Shown here one piece after another: positions 1 through 7,742 of a stretch of DNA of 64,000 bases. Every line of letters begins with the position of its first letter. Within the stretch, counting starts at the first letter, position 1. The notes below the pieces were generated by a model, which searched no databases, had not been told where the DNA came from, and saw only the letters and a program-made list of their open reading frames with translations. A program made the position numbers and the translations under genes. The DNA is from Marmoricola endophyticus (GTDB taxonomy: Bacteria; Actinomycetota; Actinomycetes; Propionibacteriales; Nocardioidaceae). The DNA lies in NCBI RefSeq assembly GCF_014644415.1, contig NZ_BMKQ01000001.1:1478861-1542860 (forward strand), given 5' to 3'.

Positions 1-1
1 C

Positions 2-253
2 CGGACCCTGCACAACTTCGAGCCGCCCGCGACGACGGACGAGGTGCACGCCGCCGCGGTGCAGTACGTCCGCAAGATCAGCGGCTCGGCCCGACCGAGC
101 CAGGCCAACCAGGCCGCCTTCGACACGGCCGTCGCCGAGGTGGCCGGCGCCACCCGACGCCTGCTCGAGGGCCTCACCACCAGCGCACCGCCGAAGGACC
201 GCGAGGTCGAGGCGGCCAAGGCGCGGGCCCGCTCCGCCGCCCGCTACGCCTGA
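2..253 (+). CDS. DUF2277 family protein (5' end outside window)
   Basis: The frame is open from the second base of the window, so the start codon lies upstream; 83 residues and a TGA stop remain. The visible protein matches the DUF2277 family from memory: a conserved TLHNFEPPAT segment at the visible N-terminus, QYVRKISG, and the tail PPKDREVEAAKARAR. Members are small cytoplasmic actinobacterial proteins of about 85-90 residues with no established function, so only a few residues should be missing. It is followed by a dispersed palindromic repeat and then the sirtuin gene on the same strand. I see nothing that assigns a role. Confidence 0.8.
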   Translation, partial: RTLHNFEPPATTDEVHAAAVQYVRKISGSARPSQANQAAFDTAVAEVAGATRRLLEGLTTSAPPKDREVEAAKARARSAARYA

Positions 254-260
254 CGAGGCG

Positions 261-310
261 GGTGGTCGAGCCGAGGCGAGCGCCAGCGAGCGAGACGTCG
301 AGACCGCCCG
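261..310. repeat. Dispersed palindromic intergenic repeat, copy 1
   Basis: This is one copy of the repeat family found at nine loci in the window. It starts with GGTGGTCGAG, has the core GCGCCAGCGAGCGAG and ends with CGTCGAGACC. The ends are inverted complements, so the unit can form a hairpin. It fills most of the gap between the DUF2277 and sirtuin genes. Confidence 0.8.
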
Positions 311-370
311 CACCCTCGCACCACCGCGAGACGGGGCTCGGCGTAGCGACGCCGACGTACGCTGGAGGAC

Positions 371-1168
371 GTGCACGAGCTGGACGGTCGCCTGCTGGTC
401 CTGACCGGGGCAGGCGTCTCCACGGACTCGGGGATCCCGGACTACCGCGGGCCGGGCAAGCCGGTGCGCACGCCGATGACGTACCAGGAGCTGGTCTCCG
501 GGCCGGAGGCGCTGCAGCGCTACTGGGCACGTGCCCACGTCGGATGGTCCCGGATGCGGCAGGCCGAGCCGAACGGAGGGCACCTCGCGCTGGCCCGCAT
601 GCAGCGACAGGGGCGGGTCGAGCTCCTGGTCACCCAGAACGTCGACGGCCTGCACGAGCGCGCCGGCAGCACCGACGTCGTCGACCTGCACGGCCGGATC
701 AGCGACGTGGTCTGCCTGGACTGCCGGACCGTCTTCCCCCGCACCCGGGTGCAGCAGCGGATGAGCGACCTCAACCCCGGCTACACCGAGCGGCACGCCG
801 AGGCGCTCGCCAACCCCGACGGAGACGTCGCGCTGGAGGTCACCTCCGACTTCGCCATCGCCGGCTGCGAGGTCTGCGGCGGCCGGCTCAAGCCGGACGT
901 CGTGTTCTTCGGCGAGAACGTCCCCAAGCCCCGCGTGCAGCGAGTGTACGACGCGCTCGACCGAGCGGACGCGCTGCTGGTCGTCGGCTCCTCGCTGGCG
1001 GTGATGTCCGGCTTCCGGTTCGTCCGGCACGCCGCCAAGCGTGGTCAGCCGGTGGTGATCGTCAACCGCGGCGCCACCCGCGGTGACGACCTGGCGACGG
1101 TCAAGCTGGAGGAGGGCACGACCGAGTTCCTCGAGGCGCTCGCCGGCCCGGTCGCGGCGTACGGCTGA
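371..1168 (+). CDS. NAD-dependent protein deacylase, Sir2 family
   Basis: This sirtuin of 265 residues removes acyl groups from protein lysines, consuming NAD and releasing nicotinamide and O-acyl-ADP-ribose. The nucleotide-binding motif GAGVS is at residues 13-17, followed by GIPDYRG. TQNVDGLH is at 88-95, the catalytic histidine is His107 in DLHGR, and the structural zinc pairs are Cys115/Cys118 and Cys166/Cys169. The GTG start is preceded by GGAGG and, slightly further upstream, by TACGCT, which could be a -10 box. Length is normal for a bacterial Sir2. It stands alone and ends 40 bases before the convergent ideR gene. Substrates cannot be read from sequence. Confidence 0.92.
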   Translation: MHELDGRLLVLTGAGVSTDSGIPDYRGPGKPVRTPMTYQELVSGPEALQRYWARAHVGWSRMRQAEPNGGHLALARMQRQGRVELLVTQNVDGLHERAGSTDVVDLHGRISDVVCLDCRTVFPRTRVQQRMSDLNPGYTERHAEALANPDGDVALEVTSDFAIAGCEVCGGRLKPDVVFFGENVPKPRVQRVYDALDRADALLVVGSSLAVMSGFRFVRHAAKRGQPVVIVNRGATRGDDLATVKLEEGTTEFLEALAGPVAAYG

Positions 1169-1208
1169 GGCCGCCCACGCGGCGCGCCGTGACCGCCCGG
1201 TGCGGCGC

Positions 1209-1904
1209 TCAGGCGCGTCGGACGAAGATGTGCTCGGCGGCCTCGAGCAGGATCTCGGCGCTCTCGCCGCCCGAGCCGACCCTGACCGCGTCGGCGGCGT
1301 CCACCGCTCCCGAGGCGTTGACCACCGACCCGGGCAGTGCCCCGATCCGGCGCAGGGCCTTCATCAGGTCCTCGTCCTTCTGCAGCTCCTCGGCGATCCG
1401 GCTGACCCGCACCCGCACGGCGTCCTCGCCGGTGAAGTCCGAGAGCGGCTCGACGCCCTGCATGAACAGCTCGGTGTCGTCGTCCTCCCCGAGCTCACCG
1501 AGGCCGGGGATGGGGTTGCCGTACGGGGACTCGGTCGGGTGCTCGAGCAGCGAGAGCAGGCGCTTCTCCACGCTCTCCGACATCACGTGCTCCCAGCGGC
1601 AGGCCTCCTCGTGGACGAACTCCCACTCCAGCCCGATCACGTCGGTCAGCAGCCGCTCGGCCAGCCGGTGCTTGCGCATCACGCGGGTGGCGAGCGCCAG
1701 GCCCTCGTCGGTGAGCTCGAGGTGCCGGTCCCCCTCGACGGTGAGCAGCCCGTCGCGCTCCATCCGGGCGACGGTCTGGCTGACCGTCGGGCCACTCTGG
1801 TGCAGCCGCTCGGCGATCCGCGCGCGCAGGGGCGTGATCCCCTCCTCGACCAGCTCGTAGATCGTGCGGAGGTACATCTCGGTGGTGTCGATCAGGTCGC
1901 TCAC
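1209..1904 (-). CDS. ideR: Iron-dependent transcriptional repressor, DtxR/IdeR family
   Basis: This metal-activated repressor of 231 residues binds DNA when loaded with Fe(II) and controls iron uptake and storage genes. The N-terminal winged helix contains the recognition stretch [16 protein letters not shown] at about 37-52. The metal ligands fall at the classical DtxR positions: Met10, His79, Glu83, His98, Cys102, Glu105 and His106. A C-terminal SH3-like domain follows. Cys102 is retained, which favours an iron (IdeR/DtxR) over a manganese (MntR) role. The gene is divergent from the GH13 gene, with 73 bases between starts. The GTG start has an AT-rich CACAAT element six bases upstream, so the mRNA may be leaderless. 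I saw no clear iron box in the shared promoter region. Confidence 0.92.
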   Translation of the reverse strand: MSDLIDTTEMYLRTIYELVEEGITPLRARIAERLHQSGPTVSQTVARMERDGLLTVEGDRHLELTDEGLALATRVMRKHRLAERLLTDVIGLEWEFVHEEACRWEHVMSESVEKRLLSLLEHPTESPYGNPIPGLGELGEDDDTELFMQGVEPLSDFTGEDAVRVRVSRIAEELQKDEDLMKALRRIGALPGSVVNASGAVDAADAVRVGSGGESAEILLEAAEHIFVRRA

Positions 1905-1977
1905 GAGACCATTGTGACTGACCCGACCGACGACTGGTGAAATGACGCCTCAGCCCGTAGCGAACGTCAGGAGCACG

Positions 1978-3558
1978 ATGAGCGAGCAGGTCCCCGGCCC
2001 CGGTGTCCCGTGGTGGCGTGACGCCGTCTGCTACGAGGTGTACGTCCGCAGCTTCGCCGACGCGGACGGGGACGGCTTCGGCGACCTCCCCGGCATCACC
2101 GACCGGCTCGAGCACCTCGCCGACCTCGGGGTGGACGCGCTGTGGATCACCCCGTTCTACCCCTCCCCCCAGCACGACCACGGCTACGACGTCGCGGACT
2201 ACCGCGACGTCGAGCCGACGTACGGCGACCTGGCTGCCTTCGACGCGCTCGCGGCGAAGGCGCACGGGCTCGGCCTGAAGGTGATCGTCGACGTGGTGCC
2301 CAACCACACCTCCTGGGACCACGAGTGGTTCCGCGCCGCGCTCGCGGGCGACGAGCAGGCCCGCGCCCGCTACCTGTTCCGGCCGGGCAGGGGCGACGGG
2401 AGCGAGCCGCCGAACAACTGGCTCTCGGTCTTCGGCGGCGGCGCCTGGGAGCCGGTGCCCGGGGAGCCGGGCACCTGGTACCTCCACCTCTTCGACCGCT
2501 CGCAGCCCGACCTGGACTGGACGAACCCGGAGGTCGGCGACGACCTCGAGCACACGCTGCGCTTCTGGCTGGACCGCGGCGCGGACGGCTTCCGGGTCGA
2601 CGTGGCGCACGGCCTGGTCAAGGCAGAGGGACTGCCGGACGTCGAGGGCGACCCGATGGCGTACGCCGGCGGCACCGTCCCGGGCGGCCCGATGTGGGAC
2701 CAGGACGGCGTGCACGAGGTCTACCGGCGCTGGCGGCGGGTGCTCGACTCCTACCCCGGGGACCGGATGGCGGTCGGCGAGGCCTGGGCGCCCACGCCCG
2801 AGCGCACGGCGCGCTACGTCCGTCCCGACGAGCTGCAGCAGAGCTTCAACTTCCACTTCCTCACCGCCGACTTCACGGCGACCGACTTCCGCGAGGTGGT
2901 CGAGCTGACGCTCTCCACCCTCGAGCCGGTCGGCGCCGACGCGACGTGGGTACTGGCCAACCACGACGTCGTCCGCCCGCCCACGCGCTACGGCGGTGGT
3001 GAGCGCGGGCTGGCGCGCACCCGTGCGGCGACGATGGTGATGCTGGCGCTGCCCGGCTCGGCGTACCTCTACCAGGGTGAGGAGCTCGGTCTGGAGCAGG
3101 TGGAGGTCGCCGAGGAGGACAAGCAGGACCCGGAGTACCTCAACGGCCGGGGCCCGGGCCGCGACGGCTGCCGGGTGCCGATCCCCTGGGACGGCGACTC
3201 GGCCCCGTACGCCTTCGGGCCGGGCGCCGGACAGCCCTGGCTCCCGCAGCCCGAGGAGTACGCGGACCTCTCCGTCGCCGCCCAGCGCTCCGACCCGGAC
3301 TCCACCCTGGCGTTCTACCGCAGCGCTCTGCGGACCCGGCGAGGTCTGCTCGCCGAGGGGTGGGCGCAGGACCGCGGGATCGAGTTCCTCGACGTCGGGC
3401 CCGACGTGCTCGGCTTCGTGCGCGGCGAGGTCAGCGTCCTGGTCAACATGTCCGAGGACCCGATCGCGCTGCCGGCCATGGAGGTCGTCCTGGCCAGCGA
3501 GCCGGTCGCCGACGAGCTGCCCCCGGACGCGGCGGTCTGGTTACGCCCGCACGCATGA
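1978..3558 (+). CDS. GH13 alpha-glucosidase / oligo-1,6-glucosidase
   Basis: This glycoside hydrolase of 526 residues cleaves alpha-glucosidic bonds in maltose- or isomaltose-type oligosaccharides and is predicted cytoplasmic (no signal peptide). Family 13 regions are in order: GVDALWITPFYPSP, DVVPNHTS, the nucleophile Asp208 in FRVDVAH, the acid/base Glu268 in GEAW, and transition-state Asp330 in NHDV. I chose the ATG at 1978 because AGGAG lies just upstream; an in-frame ATG at 1942 would add 12 unconserved residues. The stop overlaps the following GNAT start (ATGA). Codon 522, at 3541-3543, is a TTA leucine codon, rare in such GC-rich DNA. Exact substrate is not determined. Confidence 0.9.
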   Translation: MSEQVPGPGVPWWRDAVCYEVYVRSFADADGDGFGDLPGITDRLEHLADLGVDALWITPFYPSPQHDHGYDVADYRDVEPTYGDLAAFDALAAKAHGLGLKVIVDVVPNHTSWDHEWFRAALAGDEQARARYLFRPGRGDGSEPPNNWLSVFGGGAWEPVPGEPGTWYLHLFDRSQPDLDWTNPEVGDDLEHTLRFWLDRGADGFRVDVAHGLVKAEGLPDVEGDPMAYAGGTVPGGPMWDQDGVHEVYRRWRRVLDSYPGDRMAVGEAWAPTPERTARYVRPDELQQSFNFHFLTADFTATDFREVVELTLSTLEPVGADATWVLANHDVVRPPTRYGGGERGLARTRAATMVMLALPGSAYLYQGEELGLEQVEVAEEDKQDPEYLNGRGPGRDGCRVPIPWDGDSAPYAFGPGAGQPWLPQPEEYADLSVAAQRSDPDSTLAFYRSALRTRRGLLAEGWAQDRGIEFLDVGPDVLGFVRGEVSVLVNMSEDPIALPAMEVVLASEPVADELPPDAAVWLRPHA

Positions 3559-4403
3559 GCCGGCTGCCCCTGGGGTGGGCCACGGACCTCGCCGTCGCAC
3601 GGCTCAAGGGCGCGGAGGTGGCCGAGTTCTCCGACCACCTGCTCGTGCGGACGCCGGACAACCCGGAGTACCACTGGGGCAACTTCGTGCTCGTCACCGA
3701 CGCGTCGGCCGTCGACGACACGGAGCGCTGGCTCGGGGTGTTCGAAACGGCCTTCCCCCGCGCCCGGCACCGCTCGGTCGGCCTGCCCGCCGCGGCCGAC
3801 CCGGCGCGGTGGGCAGCGGTGGGTCTGGACCTCGAGACCGAGGACGTGCTGGCCAGCGACCGGGTCCCGCAGTCGCGTCCGCTGGACTCGGCGTACGACG
3901 TCCGTCCGCTGGGCACGCCGGAGGACTGGGCCGCCCAGATCGAGAACGACGCACGGGAGAACACCCGCACCGGCGAGTACGACACCGACCTCCACCGACG
4001 CTTCCTCGTCGGCCGCTCCCGCGCCCGGCAAGGCGTCGTCGCGGCCGGACAGGGGACGTGGTTCGGAGCCTTCGCCGGGGACCGGCTGGTCGCGGACCTC
4101 GGGATCGTCCTCTGCGGGGACGGGGTGGCCCGCTACCAGGACGTCGGCACCGACGTCGCCCACCGGCGCCGCGGGCTGGCCGGACACCTGCTCGGCGTGG
4201 CCGCCCGGTGGGCGCAGCAGCGGGGGGCACGGCGCTGGGTCATCATCACCGAGGCCGACAACCCGGCGGGCCGGGTCTACCGCTCCGTCGGGTTCGCACC
4301 GGTGGAGTCGGGAGTGCAGGCCTACCGGCCGCCGACGAGGGTGTCCGAGAGCGAGCCGCCCGGCTCGGCCAGCTCCGAGAGCCGGGACAACGAGGCGTTG
4401 TAG
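3555..4403 (+). CDS. GNAT family N-acetyltransferase
   Basis: This protein of 282 residues has a C-terminal GNAT fold. The acetyl-CoA loop is seen as RRRGLAGHLL, preceded by the strand DVGTDVAH, and the late GNAT strand/helix is ADNPAGRVYRSVGFAPV. The N-terminal half is less typical and may be a degenerate second GNAT domain. The ATG overlaps the glucosidase stop (ATGA), so translation is probably coupled. The last 27 codons run over the end of the convergent marR gene (82 bp overlap). That tail is polar and outside the fold, so the functional domain ends before the overlap. The acceptor substrate is unknown. Confidence 0.8.
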   Translation: MSRLPLGWATDLAVARLKGAEVAEFSDHLLVRTPDNPEYHWGNFVLVTDASAVDDTERWLGVFETAFPRARHRSVGLPAAADPARWAAVGLDLETEDVLASDRVPQSRPLDSAYDVRPLGTPEDWAAQIENDARENTRTGEYDTDLHRRFLVGRSRARQGVVAAGQGTWFGAFAGDRLVADLGIVLCGDGVARYQDVGTDVAHRRRGLAGHLLGVAARWAQQRGARRWVIITEADNPAGRVYRSVGFAPVESGVQAYRPPTRVSESEPPGSASSESRDNEAL

Positions 4404-4843
4404 CGGCTCAGCAGCGCCACGAACGTCGAGAGGTCGGCGTCGTCCCAGTCGGCGAGGCGCTGCACCAGCAGCGCCCGGCGCCGCTCGGACATCGACTCCA
4501 GCCGGGCGCGACCACGCTCGCTGACCTCGATCAGCTGCGCGCGCCCGTCCTCCGGGTCCGGGCTGCGGGTCACCAGCCCCAGCTCGACCAGCTGGGCCAC
4601 CTGCCGACTGATGGCCCCCTTGTCGATGTCGAAGTGCTCGACGATGTCGGCCGAGCGCTGCGGGCCGGTCTCGGCCAGGTAGGTCAGCATCAGGAACGAC
4701 GGCGTCGAGAGCTGCGGGTCGACACCCGTGGCGCGCTCTGCGAGCACCCGACGGATGCGTCGTACGAGGATGCCGACCTCGTGCTCGAGCCCGTCCAGGG
4801 ACTCGGCCTGGATCGGGCGGGCCAGCTCCGGGGCGTCGGTCAT
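4322..4843 (-). CDS. MarR family transcriptional regulator of the adjacent efflux gene
   Basis: This winged-helix regulator of 173 residues has the MarR core: an HTH around RSADIVEHFDIDKGAISRQV and a wing of the form DPEDGRAQLIEVSERG. The ATG lies inside the end of the upstream DHA2 transporter gene (4 nt ATGA overlap), so the two are one transcript and it most likely represses that operon in response to a ligand. A perfect inverted repeat, GGTTGCC-GCA-GGCAACC, near the operon promoter at 6581-6597 is the obvious candidate operator. The 3' end overlaps the convergent GNAT gene by 82 bp. Confidence 0.88.
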   Translation of the reverse strand: MTDAPELARPIQAESLDGLEHEVGILVRRIRRVLAERATGVDPQLSTPSFLMLTYLAETGPQRSADIVEHFDIDKGAISRQVAQLVELGLVTRSPDPEDGRAQLIEVSERGRARLESMSERRRALLVQRLADWDDADLSTFVALLSRYNASLSRLSELAEPGGSLSDTLVGGR

Positions 4844-6534
4844 GGCCGCGCGCCGACGTCCTCGCGGCGGGACTCCGCGCGCTCGCCCGTCACGTCCTGC
4901 GGCTCCAGCCCCAGGCTCAGCTCGTCCTCGACGTCGATCGTGGTCCGCAAGGGGACCTCCTTGATGAACAGCACGCAGATCAGGGCCAGGACCGCAAAGG
5001 GTACGGCGATGGCAAAGATGTGCCCCGCGGCCGATCCGAACGCGCCCTCGAAGATCGCCCGGATCGGACCGGGGAGGGAGTCGAGGTCGGGGATCGAGGT
5101 GCTGTCGCCCCCGCTGGACGGCACACCCGCGGCGGCGAGCTTCTCGGTGACCGTGGACGCCACCTGGCTGCTGAGCACGGCACCGAGCACGCTCACCCCG
5201 ATCGAGCCGCCGAGCGAGCGGAAGAACGAGACCACCGAGGACGCGGCGCCCATGTCGGCCTGACGGGTGTTGTTCTGCACCGCCAGGACGAGGTTCTGCA
5301 TCGTCGCGCCGAGCCCCACGCCCATCACGGCCATGGCGACACCGGTGTAGACCAGCGGGGTCGAGGCGTCGATCCGGCTCAGCAGCGCGAGGCCGACCAC
5401 GAGGAGGGTCGTGCCCCCGACGAGGTAGCGCTTCCACAGCCCCGTACGGGAGATGATCCGGCCGGTGGTGAGGCTGGAGACGAACAGCCCACCGACCATC
5501 GCGATGGTCATCAGCCCGGCGTGGGTCGGGCTCATCCCCTTGGCCAGCTGGAAGTACTGCGCGAGGTAGACCGTCGCACCGAACATCGCGATGCCGACCA
5601 TGATCGAGGCGGCGGTCGCGAGGACCGTCGTACGGTCGCGGAACAGGCGCAGCGGGATCACCGGCTCCGCGGCGACCTTCGCCTCGACGTACGTGGCCGC
5701 GGCGAGCGCCAGCACGCCGACGGCCACGAGCGCGAGGCTCCAGCCCGAGATCCAGTCGTAGTTCTTGCCCGCCAGGGAGACCCAGACCAGCAGCACCGAG
5801 ACGCCGCCGACGATCAGGGTCGCGCCGGCGTAGTCGATGCGCACCGGCCGCTTGACCACCGGCAGGTGCAGCGTCCTCTGGAGGACGACGAACGCCACCG
5901 CTGCCACCGGGATGCCGACGAAGAAGCACCAGCGCCAGCCGATGCTGTCCACGATCAGACCACCGATGAGGGGGCCGGAGACCGTCGCGAGCGCGAACAC
6001 CGCACCGAGGTAGCCGGAGTAGCGGCCACGCTCCCGCGGGGTGACCATCGAGGCGATCACGACCTGGACGAGCGCGGAGAGACCACCCACGCCGAGGCCC
6101 TGGATCGCGCGGGCCCCGATCAGCATCCCCATGCTCTGGGAGACGCCGGCGACGACCGATCCGGCCAGGAAGATCACGAGAGCGACCTGCACCAGGAGCT
6201 TCTTGGAGAACTGGTCGGCCAGCTTGCCCCAGATCGGGGTCGTCGCGGTCATCGTCAGCAGGGTCGCCACGACCACCCAGGTGTAGCCGGACTGGCTGCC
6301 CTTCAGGTCGGCCACGATCCGCGGCAGCGCGTTGGAGACGATGGTGCTCGAGAGCATCGCCACGAACATCGCGAGCAGCAGACCGGAGAGCGCCTGCAGG
6401 ATCTCGCGGTGGCTCATCGGAGCGGCCGAGCCCGACTGGTCGCCCGGAACGGCCCGGTCGACGGGCGCCGGGTCGACGGGGTGCTCGGCGGGGTGCTCGG
6501 CGTCCGCGCGGTGGCGGGCCTCGGTCTGCGACAT
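4840..6534 (-). CDS. MFS drug efflux transporter, DHA2 (EmrB/QacA) family
   Basis: This proton-coupled multidrug exporter of 564 residues sits in the cytoplasmic membrane. It shows the expected run of about 14 hydrophobic segments, the MFS motif A region after helix 2 (GKLADQFSKK) and the antiporter motif C region GAVFALATVSGPLIGG. A charged N-terminal tail precedes the first helix, and the C-terminus is charged (GERAESRREDVGARP). The ATG at 6534 is preceded on its strand by GAGGAA; the frame extends upstream but those codons cover the promoter and operator. It is co-transcribed with marR. The substrate is unknown. Confidence 0.9.
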   Translation of the reverse strand: MSQTEARHRADAEHPAEHPVDPAPVDRAVPGDQSGSAAPMSHREILQALSGLLLAMFVAMLSSTIVSNALPRIVADLKGSQSGYTWVVVATLLTMTATTPIWGKLADQFSKKLLVQVALVIFLAGSVVAGVSQSMGMLIGARAIQGLGVGGLSALVQVVIASMVTPRERGRYSGYLGAVFALATVSGPLIGGLIVDSIGWRWCFFVGIPVAAVAFVVLQRTLHLPVVKRPVRIDYAGATLIVGGVSVLLVWVSLAGKNYDWISGWSLALVAVGVLALAAATYVEAKVAAEPVIPLRLFRDRTTVLATAASIMVGIAMFGATVYLAQYFQLAKGMSPTHAGLMTIAMVGGLFVSSLTTGRIISRTGLWKRYLVGGTTLLVVGLALLSRIDASTPLVYTGVAMAVMGVGLGATMQNLVLAVQNNTRQADMGAASSVVSFFRSLGGSIGVSVLGAVLSSQVASTVTEKLAAAGVPSSGGDSTSIPDLDSLPGPIRAIFEGAFGSAAGHIFAIAVPFAVLALICVLFIKEVPLRTTIDVEDELSLGLEPQDVTGERAESRREDVGARP

Positions 6535-6580
6535 GCGGTTCCTCGACTGACGTGCTGGGTGGGACGGTGACCGCCTCAAC

Positions 6581-6597
6581 GGTTGCCGCAGGCAACC
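6581..6597 (-). promoter_or_regulatory. Predicted MarR operator and promoter of the DHA2-marR operon
   Basis: A perfect inverted repeat, GGTTGCC-GCA-GGCAACC, lies 47 bases before the DHA2 start. On the minus strand it overlaps a plausible -10 box TATGGT (6600-6595), with GCGACA (6623-6618) 17 bases further upstream as a weak -35. Binding of the operon's MarR dimer here would block transcription. The TTGCC/GGCAA half-sites resemble MarR operators near other actinobacterial efflux genes (established only by general resemblance). Confidence 0.6.
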
Positions 6598-6672
6598 ATA
6601 TTCCCGAACCGGCTCGCTGTCGCTCCCGCGGCCTGCGACGTCGGCCACAGCGCCTCGCCCCGGAGACGGAAC

Positions 6673-6743
6673 GACCCGCGGGCGTGGTGCTCGTGAGGAG
6701 GACCGCTCAGGGACCGGATGAGGTTCCCTGACGCCCGCGGGTC
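6673..6743 (-). other. Strong branched hairpin in the efflux leader region
   Basis: Two perfect 13 bp arms, GACCCGCGGGCGT (6673-6685) and its complement (6731-6743), enclose 45 bases. These contain a second stem of CAGGGA with TCCCTG and a small CTC-GT-GAG stem, so an RNA from either strand would form a branched structure. It lies downstream (minus-strand sense) of a 12-codon ORF with an exceptional ribosome binding site. No U-tract follows, so a conventional intrinsic terminator is not certain; an attenuator, a processed small RNA or a transcript end are all possible. Confidence 0.6.
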
Positions 6744-6812
6744 GGGTGACTGCGTCGTAGTGGCCAGCAGCACCTCGGCGTTCACACCGGAGGTGGACCA
6801 GCCGGAAAGCTG

Positions 6813-6851
6813 CTAGCCCGCAGCCACCTCACGCATCCAAGAAGAACTCAT
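6813..6851 (-). CDS. Predicted 12-residue leader peptide with extended Shine-Dalgarno
   Basis: The ORF encodes MSSSWMREVAAG and a TAG stop. Its upstream sequence AAAGGAGGTGGTCC (6870-6857) matches the full anti-16S sequence AAAGGAGGTGATCC at 13 of 14 positions, far stronger than any other site I saw in the window. A promoter-like pair, TTGTCC (6913-6908) and TACGCT (6889-6884) spaced by 18, would start an RNA near 6877. A downstream CCACCTCC (minus strand of 6789-6796) can pair with the Shine-Dalgarno. The peptide matches no family I can name; its role is inferred from layout only. Confidence 0.5.
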   Translation of the reverse strand: MSSSWMREVAAG

Positions 6852-6883
6852 TCCTCGGACCACCTCCTTTCCCGTGTCCTCCG

Positions 6884-6913
6884 AGCGTAGGACCGCTCGA
6901 TCGGTGCGGACAA
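6884..6913 (-). promoter_or_regulatory. Predicted promoter of the leader transcript
   Basis: On the minus strand, TTGTCC (6913-6908), an 18 bp spacer and TACGCT (6889-6884) fit the actinobacterial housekeeping-sigma pattern. It sits between the pdxH stop and the leader ORF and would give a 5' leader of roughly 26 bases carrying the extended Shine-Dalgarno. The whole 423-base gap 6535-6957 holds this promoter, the leader ORF, the hairpin and the MarR operator. Confidence 0.5.
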
Positions 6914-6957
6914 GGGTTTTCGGCGGACGACCCGGCAGGCGGCGTCAGCGCGACGTG

Positions 6958-7632
6958 TCAGGGAGCCAGGCGCTCGGTGCCCCAGTCCCCGTCGGGGTTG
7001 TCACGGCGGTAGCGCAGCCGGTCGTGCACCCGGCCGTGGCGCCCCTGCCAGAACTCGATCTCGAGGGGGACGACGAGGAACCCGCCCCAGCTCGGCGGGC
7101 ACGGGACCTCACCCCCGTCGAAGCGCTGCTCGGCCGCCTCGTACGACGCCTCCAGCGCGGCCCGGTCCGCGACCACCTGCGACTGGGCGACCGGCTCGAC
7201 CGAGGCCCACGCGCCGAGCTGCGAGGCCCGCGGCCGGCTGGCGAAGTACGCCTCCGACGTGGCCTGCGAGACGCGCTGGGCGACGCCCTCGACGCGGACC
7301 TGCCGCTGGAGGGGGTACCACCCGAAGTGCAGGGCGCAGCGCGGGTCCCGGGCGAGGTCCGAGCCCTTGCGCGAGGCGCGGTTGGTGTAGAGCACGAAGC
7401 CGGGGACGCCGTCGGCGGCGAGGTCCTTGAGCAGCACGGTGCGCGAGGACGGACGGCCCTCGGACACGGTCGAGAGGACCATCGCGTTCGGCTCGGGCAC
7501 GCCCGCGGACCCGGCCTCGTCGTACCAGCGCCCGAAGAGGTCCAGCGGGTCGGCGGTCAGGTCGCTCTCGTCCAGGCCAGCGAGCGTGTAGTCGACGCGG
7601 CCGAACTCGTGCTGCTCCCCTGCGGCTGCCAT
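6958..7632 (-). CDS. pdxH: Pyridoxamine 5'-phosphate oxidase
   Basis: This FMN enzyme of 224 residues oxidises pyridoxamine or pyridoxine 5'-phosphate to pyridoxal 5'-phosphate, the last step of the salvage route. FMN-binding features include PNAMVLSTV, GRPSSRTVLLKD and FVLYTNRASRKG. The family C-terminus is present as VHDRLRYRRDNPDGDWGTERLAP, including the substrate-contacting arginines. I chose the ATG at 7632: TAGGTT lies seven bases upstream on its strand, suggesting a leaderless mRNA, and the longer frame adds only promoter sequence. It is divergent from citrate synthase. The PLP produced serves several neighbours (SerC, MalY-like lyase, cystathionine beta-synthase). Confidence 0.92.
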   Translation of the reverse strand: MAAAGEQHEFGRVDYTLAGLDESDLTADPLDLFGRWYDEAGSAGVPEPNAMVLSTVSEGRPSSRTVLLKDLAADGVPGFVLYTNRASRKGSDLARDPRCALHFGWYPLQRQVRVEGVAQRVSQATSEAYFASRPRASQLGAWASVEPVAQSQVVADRAALEASYEAAEQRFDGGEVPCPPSWGGFLVVPLEIEFWQGRHGRVHDRLRYRRDNPDGDWGTERLAP

Positions 7633-7695
7633 GGTGACCAACCTAGCCAGGTGACCGGGGCCACTGCACGGGTCCGGGTCGGGCACAATGCGGCG

Positions 7696-7707
7696 TACCC
7701 GCGGGTA
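7696..7707. promoter_or_regulatory. Palindrome in the pdxH / citrate synthase intergenic region
   Basis: TACCCGCGGGTA is a perfect 12-base palindrome 35 bases before the citrate synthase start. It overlaps TAGGAC, a possible -10. It is a candidate operator for the citrate synthase gene; the cognate regulator is not identified. Confidence 0.35.
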
Positions 7708-7742
7708 GGACGCGGACGCAGGAACCCGACGAAGGAGTCGAC

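Noticed and set aside
1905-1977. Iron-box operator between ideR and the glucosidase
   Set aside because: No 19-base palindrome resembling the DtxR/IdeR consensus could be found by eye.
3077-5263. Long plus-strand open frame spanning glucosidase, GNAT and marR/MFS
   Set aside because: It is the shifted frame of three recognisable genes; Arg/Pro/Ser-rich with no domain.
6576-6785. GTG-started open frame of 69 codons reading through the leader hairpin
   Set aside because: It runs across the palindrome and the operon promoter, has no family resemblance, and its Shine-Dalgarno region is the proposed anti-Shine-Dalgarno. Treated as chance in GC-rich DNA.
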